Assembly (NCBI GenBank): GCA_043798815.1
Contig: JAZDOH010000006.1
Location: forward strand, 1-10,110
Direction of reading: 5' to 3'
Source of the DNA: JAZDOH01 sp043798815
GTDB lineage: Bacteria; Patescibacteriota; Gracilibacteria; UM-FILTER-43-11
Length of the DNA stretch: 10,110 nucleotides
The notes beneath the pieces were generated by a model. It ran no database searches. It was not told the DNA's origin and was given only the letters and a program-made list of their open reading frames with translations. Below, piece after piece: positions 6,438 to 10,110 of this stretch; within the stretch, counting starts at the first letter, position 1, and the number at the start of each line of letters is the position of its first letter. The translations under genes and the position numbers were made by a program.

Positions 6438-6743
6438 TTATTTTTTATTTCTCAGCTTCCATCGGTGCACGGAACTTGGACTCGCCCGTACACGCCGGGC
6501 AACTTGGCGGATACTGAGCCCTTGCTCCAAAAGCGCGATGGCCTTTTCGATCTTTTCAGTCGCCGTGCGAAGGCCATAATAGATTTCATGGCGATGCGCT
6601 GCCCAAGTTTTTCCACAGGATTTGCATTTGAGTCGAGGGCGCTTTCGACTATGAATCAAAATATTTCCCTCGAGCGATCGCTCATGCAATGCGCATGAGG
6701 AGTTGGGGCAACGTTGGTTTCGGACAGATACAATGGGATTCAT
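6438..6743 (-). CDS. Orphan IS1 InsA-like zinc-ribbon / helix-turn-helix protein
   Basis: The 101-aa protein has the plan of the IS1 InsA protein (91 aa in E. coli), which binds the IS ends. An N-terminal zinc ribbon has C12 and C17 (RCPNSSC) and C40 and C43 (LKCKSCGKTW), followed by a homeodomain-like helix-turn-helix (about 65-97: IEKAIALLEQGLSIRQVARR, then VRASPSSVHRWKLRNKK). The all-important InsB/DDE part is missing: the frame stops at 6438, and neither the stop-free continuation nor a -1 frame after the A-rich end (RNKK stop) contains a transposase domain. It is therefore either a remnant or a domesticated DNA-binding protein. Its ATG lies only 19 nt beyond a strong terminator hairpin with no room for a separate promoter, so expression would require read-through or antitermination. 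Alternatively the hairpin protects the gene from outside transcription, as is known for some IS elements. Confidence 0.65.
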   Translation of the reverse strand: MNPIVSVRNQRCPNSSCALHERSLEGNILIHSRKRPRLKCKSCGKTWAAHRHEIYYGLRTATEKIEKAIALLEQGLSIRQVARRVRASPSSVHRWKLRNKK

Positions 6744-6754
6744 GAGTAAAAAAT

Positions 6755-6790
6755 ATTTTAAAAACCCCCCGCTTAGTTCGCGGGGGGTTT
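6755..6790 (-). terminator. Strong intrinsic terminator
   Basis: On the - strand AAACCCCCCGC (6790-6780) and GCGGGGGGTTT (6772-6762) form a perfect 11-bp stem with a 7-nt loop GAACTAA, followed by TTAAAATATTTTTT. In the + direction only three T follow the stem, so it is built for leftward transcription. It would end transcripts coming from the toxin-antitoxin/DUF167 operon or from the promoter at 6897-6925. Confidence 0.9.
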
Positions 6791-6890
6791 AGAAGTTTGA
6801 AAATCAATTCATGATCAAATCAAAATCCTCCGCGAAAGCAGGGTAAAGTAATAATAACCGAAAAAATTTGTAAACGAAGAATTTAACATC
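6762..6890 (-). ncRNA. Candidate leader or small RNA ending at the terminator
   Basis: A promoter-like element on the - strand (TTGACT at 6925-6920, 17-bp spacer, AATAAT at 6902-6897) would start a transcript near 6890 that ends at the terminator, about 130 nt. Within it CCCUGC-UUUC-GCGGAGG (around 6845-6829) can form a small hairpin. The segment GCGGAGGATTT (6833-6823) is complementary at 9 of 11 positions to the first arm of the terminator, so it could act as an anti-terminator. A short reading frame rich in Phe and Tyr runs through the same segment. This could be an attenuator leader, a small RNA, or only the 3' untranslated end of the upstream operon. Confidence 0.35.
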
Positions 6891-6898
6891 ATCACCAT
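6815..6898 (-). CDS. Possible Phe/Tyr-rich leader peptide, 27 aa
   Basis: An ATG at 6898-6896 (with further in-frame ATGs at 6892 and 6889) opens a 27-codon frame with FTNFFGYYYF in its middle and a TGA at 6817-6815, some 25 nt before the terminator stem. Aromatic runs followed by a terminator are the hallmark of pheA- or pheS-type attenuation. Against it: the region is AT-rich, which favours Phe/Tyr codons by chance; the gene after the terminator is an InsA-like protein and not an aromatic amino acid gene; and there is no Shine-Dalgarno sequence. Confidence 0.2.
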   Translation of the reverse strand: MVMMLNSSFTNFFGYYYFTLLSRRILI

Positions 6899-6925
6899 TA
6901 TTAAGCGTTATTTGACATTAGTCAA
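6897..6925 (-). promoter_or_regulatory. Promoter-like element with a 5-4-5 palindrome at the end of the DUF167 gene
   Basis: On the - strand TTGACT (6925-6920) and AATAAT (6902-6897) are 17 bp apart. The -35 box is one arm of the inverted repeat TTGAC-N4-GTCAA (6912-6925) and overlaps the DUF167 stop codon. Confidence 0.4.
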
Positions 6926-7212
6926 TATCTGCGTTCTCGTATTTGGTGGTGGATTATTTTTAAAAGTTTTGTCCGTTCAGCTGCTCCGCTTATGATTGTA
7001 ACATCTGATGCGCTGAGGATTTTTTTAATGAATCGTACAAGCTCTCGATTCGCTTTTCCGCCTTCCGCGGGCGCCGCGATACGGATTTTATAAGTTCCGT
7101 CCGCCATCACCTCCACAATTTCATTGGCAGGGGATTTGGGAATAACTTTTACCTTTATATATAAAGGAGATTTTTTAGAAAGCGCCGTTTTTAACTCTTC
7201 TATAAAAATCAC
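6922..7212 (-). CDS. DUF167 / UPF0235 family protein (YggU-like)
   Basis: The 96-aa protein matches the small DUF167 family, whose function is not established. Visible signatures: LYIKVKVIPKSPANEIVEV (17-35), equivalent to 'i.vkV.P.A....i'; TYKIRIAAPAEGGKANRELV (40-59), equivalent to 'lkvrv.aPP..GkAN..li'; and VTIISGAAERTKLLKI (70-85), equivalent to 'v.i.sG..sR.K...i'. The family core is complete. The start is GTG (7212-7210), overlapping the TGA of the toxin gene by 4 nt (GTGA), so it is translated by coupling from the toxin-antitoxin transcript. This arrangement makes it the third gene of that operon, though family members are usually found next to unrelated genes, and a functional link with the toxin is not implied. 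Transcription would end at the hairpin at 6762-6790, about 130 nt downstream. Confidence 0.88.
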   Translation of the reverse strand: MIFIEELKTALSKKSPLYIKVKVIPKSPANEIVEVMADGTYKIRIAAPAEGGKANRELVRFIKKILSASDVTIISGAAERTKLLKIIHHQIRERRY

Positions 7213-7481
7213 TTTAATTTTTCAAGGTGTTTATAAATATTTCCCCGATGACCTACTTTCAAAATAGTAATTATTCCCTCTTTTGGTCTCGGAAAAACAA
7301 TGATCCGGTAATTCCCAACGCGATATTTTTGAAGACTCGAGTGCCCCTCAAGTGGGTCTGCATACCTTAATGGGTTTGGACTTTTGATCCAATAAGCCAA
7401 TTTTTGTATTATTCGCGCTTGGACAGATCGATCCAGTTTATCAAAAGATTTTCTACAACAGGTTTCAAATTGAAATCTCAT
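7209..7481 (-). CDS. RelE/ParE-superfamily toxin
   Basis: The 90-aa protein has the RelE/ParE layout: N-terminal beta strand and helices (FETCCRKSFDKLDRSVQARI, 5-24), then a basic core with the typical LEGHSSLQKYRVGNYRIIVF (44-63) and C-terminal ITILKVGHRGNIYKHL (71-86). In this superfamily, toxins of the RelE/YoeB type cut mRNA on the ribosome with Arg/His/Tyr residues from these strands; R54, R58, H77, R78 and Y82 are candidates here. ParE-type members instead poison gyrase, and sequence alone does not separate the two with certainty, but the 'VGHR..IY' ending favours the RelE type. The ATG (7481-7479) follows the antitoxin stop by 8 nt, with no clear Shine-Dalgarno sequence, so coupling keeps toxin output below antitoxin. 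Two adjacent cysteines (C8, C9) at the N-terminus are unusual. Confidence 0.88.
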   Translation of the reverse strand: MRFQFETCCRKSFDKLDRSVQARIIQKLAYWIKSPNPLRYADPLEGHSSLQKYRVGNYRIIVFPRPKEGIITILKVGHRGNIYKHLEKLK

Positions 7482-7489
7482 AAGTTCAC

Positions 7490-7777
7490 TTAAATTTTAA
7501 TACCCAATTTTTTTGCAACTTGTTCTAATGGAACGCCTTTTTCTTTTTTTGATTTTTTTGCCAGCGCTTCCATTTCAGCAATAAAGGCAGGATTGCTTTC
7601 TTCAATTTTTTCTTTCATTTCATCCATCATTTCATCAAATTTTTTGTCGGAAATCAAGTAACCAAGCGAGCGACCGTTTTTAGTCACCCGTGCAATGCCT
7701 TTTTCAAAATACTTAGTGATATTTTTTTGCGCCTCGCGTACCGGAACAAGTTCTTCCATTAAAGGTAATTGGCTCAT
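7490..7777 (-). CDS. Phd/YefM-like antitoxin
   Basis: The gene lies directly before the RelE-like toxin. The protein starts with the Phd/YefM DNA-binding fold: LVPVREAQKNITKYFEKGIA (10-29), RVTKNGRSLGYLISDKKFDE (30-49), matching 'ipvsearknl...l......v.Itr.Gkp.a.Lvs...y'. The C-terminal half (50-95) is a charged, Lys/Glu-rich helix that should wrap and neutralise the toxin. I chose ATG 7777-7775 (95 aa). An in-frame ATG at 7804 would add nine residues (MYCILTFTY) that lie right after the -10 box and are therefore unlikely to be in the transcript. The promoter overlaps an imperfect palindrome, consistent with the usual autoregulation by the antitoxin and the toxin-antitoxin complex. Confidence 0.85.
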   Translation of the reverse strand: MSQLPLMEELVPVREAQKNITKYFEKGIARVTKNGRSLGYLISDKKFDEMMDEMKEKIEESNPAFIAEMEALAKKSKKEKGVPLEQVAKKLGIKI

Positions 7778-7801
7778 ATATGTAAAAGTTAAGATGCAAT
7801 A

Positions 7802-7833
7802 CAATTATATATCAATTTATTATACAATTGCAA
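7802..7833 (-). promoter_or_regulatory. Promoter and operator of the toxin-antitoxin operon
   Basis: On the - strand TTGCAA (7833-7828) and TATAAT (7809-7804) are 18 bp apart; the ATG follows the -10 box by 26 nt. An imperfect inverted repeat, CAATTATATA (7802-7811) and TATACAATTG (7821-7830), 9 of 10 pairs with a 9-bp centre, covers the -10 box and part of the -35 box. It is a candidate binding site for the antitoxin. Confidence 0.6.
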
Positions 7834-7839
7834 GACATT

Positions 7840-8490
7840 TTATCGTAATTGCTGTCGGCGCCACTTTTCAATTTCAGCATGATGACCGCCAAGCAACACA
7901 TCCGGCACGCGCATGCCACGAAACTCTGCTGGTTTTGTGTAATGTGGATATTCTTTTTTGCGGCCTAGTTTTTTTGAAAACGTTTCTTCCTCGCTCGATA
8001 TCTCATTCCCCAGTACTCCGGATTTCAGGCGTGAAAGCACATCAATCAGCACCATTGCCGGAATTTCTCCGCCCGAAAGCACGTAGTCGCCGATGGAAAT
8101 TTCCAGATCCACCAGCGCGTCGATCACCCGTTGATCAATGCCTTCGTAATGGCCGCACAAAAGGATGTATTGATCAAATTTTGTGTTCAACTTTTCCGCT
8201 CTCAATTGGGTCAGCCGCGGGCCTTTGGGGCTCAGATAAATCACGGGCGCTTTGGGGGCGAGTTTTTTCACATGTTCGATGCAATCAAAAAGAGGTTGAG
8301 GCGTAAAGAGCATGCCAGCCCCGCCGCCGTACGGCGTGTCATCCACTTTGCGATGCTTGTCCTTTGAAAAGGTTCGAATGTCATGCAGTTCAATTTGAAT
8401 GAGCCCGCGTCCTTGGGCTTTTTTTAAAATGGACTCGTTCAGGAATCCTTTAAACATTTCCGGGAAAATGGTGAGAATGTGAAAAATCAT
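7840..8490 (-). CDS. trmD: tRNA (guanine-N1)-methyltransferase TrmD
   Basis: TrmD transfers a methyl group from S-adenosylmethionine to N1 of guanosine 37 in tRNAs and thereby keeps the reading frame. It works as a dimer with a knotted (SPOUT) fold. Family landmarks: ILTIFPEMFKGFLNESILKK (5-24), DDTPYGGGAGML (50-61), LLCGHYEGIDQRV (110-122) and SIGDYVLSGGE (132-142) forming the SAM-binding knot, GVLGNE (158-163), YPHYTKP (181-187) and the terminal GGHHAEIEKWR (201-211). R154 matches the catalytic Arg, but at position 169, where the E. coli and H. influenzae enzymes have the general base Asp169, this protein has Glu (SEEETF). At 216 residues it lacks the C-terminal extension of the 255-aa E. 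coli enzyme. No rpsP, rimM or rplS, the usual partners, are next to it. The start codon is 31 nt from that of the divergent SLH gene, whose -10 box abuts it. Confidence 0.97.
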   Translation of the reverse strand: MIFHILTIFPEMFKGFLNESILKKAQGRGLIQIELHDIRTFSKDKHRKVDDTPYGGGAGMLFTPQPLFDCIEHVKKLAPKAPVIYLSPKGPRLTQLRAEKLNTKFDQYILLCGHYEGIDQRVIDALVDLEISIGDYVLSGGEIPAMVLIDVLSRLKSGVLGNEISSEEETFSKKLGRKKEYPHYTKPAEFRGMRVPDVLLGGHHAEIEKWRRQQLR

Positions 8491-8491
8491 G

Positions 8492-8497
8492 TATAAT
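8492..8497 (+). promoter_or_regulatory. -10 box of the SLH protein gene
   Basis: A perfect TATAAT lies 24 nt before the chosen ATG (8522), with TG directly in front of it and no good -35 box (TGGTGA at the 17-bp spacing). It would start a leader of about 18 nt. Confidence 0.5.
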
Positions 8498-8521
8498 GAG
8501 GAAAATTTAAATCAAAAGCGT

Positions 8522-9769
8522 ATGAAATCAAAAACCATTATACTCGCATTTCTTTTCGCGTTGAGTTTTTTTCCTGCAAGCGCGTTGGCGATCGGAGCTC
8601 CCACCTATGATCAAGTGCCGACGAAAGTGGATGCGGCGACCTACACGTTCCGTTTTCACACGGAGCCGGGTGCGACCGTCACCGTGCTCGGCGGACCGGC
8701 CGATATTCAGCCCGTGACCGATGGGACGGGAAACCCGAAAGATGGGATTGTGGAAGTTATGGTGGGGTTGGCTCAGGGGCAAAAAAACGTGTTTTCCGTT
8801 ACGGCCGGATTGAATGGGCAAACAAGCTCATCCATCGTCATCACCATAACAGAGGGGCGTGCCGCAACGGGAGGTTCAACCGGGCCACAGGGTGATACCA
8901 CACCTCCGCTCGCGCCCATTCTCAATAGCTATCCGGCGGATTTGAATGTGCCGACTTATACATTCACCGGTTCCACCGAATCAAGTGCGAATGTCACCGT
9001 GCGGCGGTCTGACGGAACGGATGCCGGCAGCACGCAAGCCGGGAGTCAGGGTCTCTTTAGCGTTCAAGTTACTTTACTGCCCGGAAAAACCAATCGTCTT
9101 AATTTTTCCGCCGAAGACGGAGCTGGCAATGAAGGTCCGGCCACTCAGGCTGTGGTTCGCGTGAGCGCTGCGGCAAGTTCGGGCATAGAACCGTCTAACG
9201 AAGAAGACGTGGTGCTGGAAGTCAACCGGCCTCGTTTCGTGGATATGACAGATCACTGGGCGGAAACCTACATTCAAAATCTTTATCAAAAAGGGATCGT
9301 CAACGGTAAAACCGCCACTCGTTTTGACCCCAATGGCGAAATAACCCGGGCCGAGCTCACCAAAATCGCGGTGAACGCGTTTGGCTACACGGTGCCAGCA
9401 ACAGTCACGGAAAAACCGTTTCGTGATGTGACGGTGGGAGCCTGGTACGCTCCTTATTTATCTGTGGCCAGGCAAGAGGGGATTGCAAGCGGGTTTTCAG
9501 ACGGTTTTCATCCCAATGAATTCGTTGATCGCGCCGCAGCGCTCAAAATTTTGATTGAAGCGTCCGGACTGCCCAAGCTCACCGACATTGAGCTGCCTTT
9601 CAGTGATGTGCCCTCGAGCGTTTGGTTTTATTCCTACGTCGCTTCAGCCGTGGGGCACAACATCGTTTCCGGTTACGCGGACGGCACGTTCAAACCGGAT
9701 CACTTTATTACCCGCGCGGAAGTGAGTAAAATTGTGGTCAAGCTCCGGGAATTACTCGAAAGCAAATGA
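8522..9769 (+). CDS. Secreted S-layer-homology (SLH) protein with two Ig-like modules
   Basis: This 415-aa surface protein is probably anchored to the cell wall. A signal peptide (MKSKTIILAFLFALSFFPAS, then ALA, cleavage near residue 23) is followed by two beta-rich, Thr/Val/Gly-rich modules of the bacterial Ig-like kind. These lie at about 26-112 and 125-216 and share the patterns 'TY-T-F-x-x-x-T-E-x-x-A-x-V-T-V' and 'GLF/V..V.L..G..N..'; the second begins with DTTPPLAPIL. Three SLH domains end the protein: 238-290 (FVDMTDHWAETYI to ITRAELTK), 299-350 (PFRDVTVGAWYAPYL to VDRAAALK) and 359-411 (PFSDVPSSVWFYSYV to ITRAEVSK). SLH triplets bind secondary cell wall polymers. The TRAE motif is intact in the first and third domains and degenerate (DRAA) in the second. 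I prefer ATG 8522 to the ATG at 8489, because the earlier one overlaps the -10 box and would put 11 polar residues before the signal peptide. Its stop overlaps the start of the kinase gene. Confidence 0.93.
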   Translation: MKSKTIILAFLFALSFFPASALAIGAPTYDQVPTKVDAATYTFRFHTEPGATVTVLGGPADIQPVTDGTGNPKDGIVEVMVGLAQGQKNVFSVTAGLNGQTSSSIVITITEGRAATGGSTGPQGDTTPPLAPILNSYPADLNVPTYTFTGSTESSANVTVRRSDGTDAGSTQAGSQGLFSVQVTLLPGKTNRLNFSAEDGAGNEGPATQAVVRVSAAASSGIEPSNEEDVVLEVNRPRFVDMTDHWAETYIQNLYQKGIVNGKTATRFDPNGEITRAELTKIAVNAFGYTVPATVTEKPFRDVTVGAWYAPYLSVARQEGIASGFSDGFHPNEFVDRAAALKILIEASGLPKLTDIELPFSDVPSSVWFYSYVASAVGHNIVSGYADGTFKPDHFITRAEVSKIVVKLRELLESK

Positions 9770-10110
9770 ACCAACTTCTCGTCACAGGATCGATCGCCTA
9801 CGACCGCATCGCCGTGTTCCGCGATCGGTTCGCGAACCATATCCTTCCGGAAAAAATCCATCGGCTCAATGTGTCGTTCAACGTCGAACAGATGACCATT
9901 GAATTCGGCGGCACAGGCGGAAACATCGCCTACAACCTGGCGCTTCTCGGCCAATTGCCATTGCTGCTGGGCGCGGTGGGGGGAGATTTTGAATTGTACG
10001 AATCCTGTCTCAAAAAGAACGGAGTGGACATCCGGTATCTCAAACGCATCCCGGACACACTCACCGCTCACGCCACCATCATGACGGATCTGGATGACAA
10101 CCAGATCGCC
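9766..10110 (+). CDS. PfkB-family carbohydrate/nucleoside kinase, 3'-partial
   Basis: The first 115 residues of a kinase are visible before the right edge; family members run to about 300-320 residues. Features: a first beta strand LLVTGSIAYDRIAVF (4-18), the N-terminal PfkB signature with FGGTGGNIAYNLALLG (47-62), then GAVGGDFELYESCLKKNGVD (69-88), and TAHATIMTDLDDNQI (100-114) forming the lid strands. The family phosphorylates sugars or nucleosides with ATP; the catalytic Asp and the second PfkB signature lie beyond the window. The 'GSIAYD' start and the 'DNQI' strand are closest to adenosine kinase-like and ribokinase-like members, but the substrate cannot be assigned. The ATG (9766-9768) overlaps the TGA of the SLH gene in ATGA, so the two are cotranscribed and coupled even though one product is secreted and the other cytoplasmic. 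Confidence 0.88.
   Translation, partial: MNQLLVTGSIAYDRIAVFRDRFANHILPEKIHRLNVSFNVEQMTIEFGGTGGNIAYNLALLGQLPLLLGAVGGDFELYESCLKKNGVDIRYLKRIPDTLTAHATIMTDLDDNQIA

Noticed and set aside
6072..6790. A complete IS1-type insertion sequence
   Set aside because: Only an InsA-like part is present. I found no DDE transposase, terminal inverted repeats or target-site duplication by eye.
7695..8306. A 203-codon open frame on the + strand across trmD and the toxin-antitoxin promoter
   Set aside because: It runs antisense to trmD and through an intergenic promoter, and its translation shows no domain or consistent composition.
8489..8521. An upstream in-frame ATG for the SLH protein
   Set aside because: This ATG overlaps the -10 box and would place 11 polar residues before an otherwise ideal signal peptide.
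8537..8542. A - strand TATAAT as trmD promoter
   Set aside because: At a 17-bp spacing the -35 position reads CTCAAC, which does not fit, and the box lies inside the SLH signal peptide coding sequence; too weak to list.

Overview
The window looks like a piece of bacterial chromosome from a small-genome lineage. The candidate phyla radiation (Patescibacteria, perhaps Peregrinibacteria-like) is my best guess, but no rRNA or marker tree is available to prove it. Reasons: genes are tightly packed, with abutting or 4-nt overlapping starts. Start codons mostly lack a Shine-Dalgarno sequence and sit about 25-40 nt after recognisable -10 boxes. There is an SLH-type surface protein with a signal peptide, and core genes (trmD, argH) alternate with small accessory genes. 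TAA, TAG and TGA all serve as stops, so the standard bacterial code fits.

Left part (1-2827, + strand): a ComF-like phosphoribosyltransferase carrying a winged-helix DNA-binding domain, cut by the left edge; an unrecognised 155-aa protein that starts directly at its stop codon; then argininosuccinate lyase (argH) behind its own promoter.

Middle left (2831-4560, - strand): dinD, convergent with argH, has a near-consensus promoter with a perfect 6-4-6 palindrome filling the spacer, a good candidate SOS operator. It is followed by an unrecognised 250-aa protein. At 4711-5682 (+) lies a trimmed cytosine-deaminase-like amidohydrolase.

Accessory stretch (5700-7804, all - strand): two small helical proteins of unknown function; an orphan IS1 InsA-like zinc-ribbon/HTH protein with no DDE transposase; a very strong intrinsic terminator immediately upstream of it, preceded by a short promoter-bearing non-coding or leader segment; and a toxin-antitoxin operon (Phd/YefM-like antitoxin, RelE/ParE-like toxin) with a DUF167 gene translationally coupled to its end.

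Right part: trmD (-) is divergent from a secreted protein with two Ig-like modules and three SLH domains (+). That gene overlaps by ATGA with a PfkB-family (ribokinase/adenosine kinase-like) kinase cut by the right edge.

The most interesting items are the palindrome inside the dinD promoter, the roughly 130-nt promoter-to-terminator unit in front of the InsA-like gene, and the amidohydrolase with Gln at the catalytic Glu position. I see no CRISPR array, tRNA, rRNA or complete insertion sequence.
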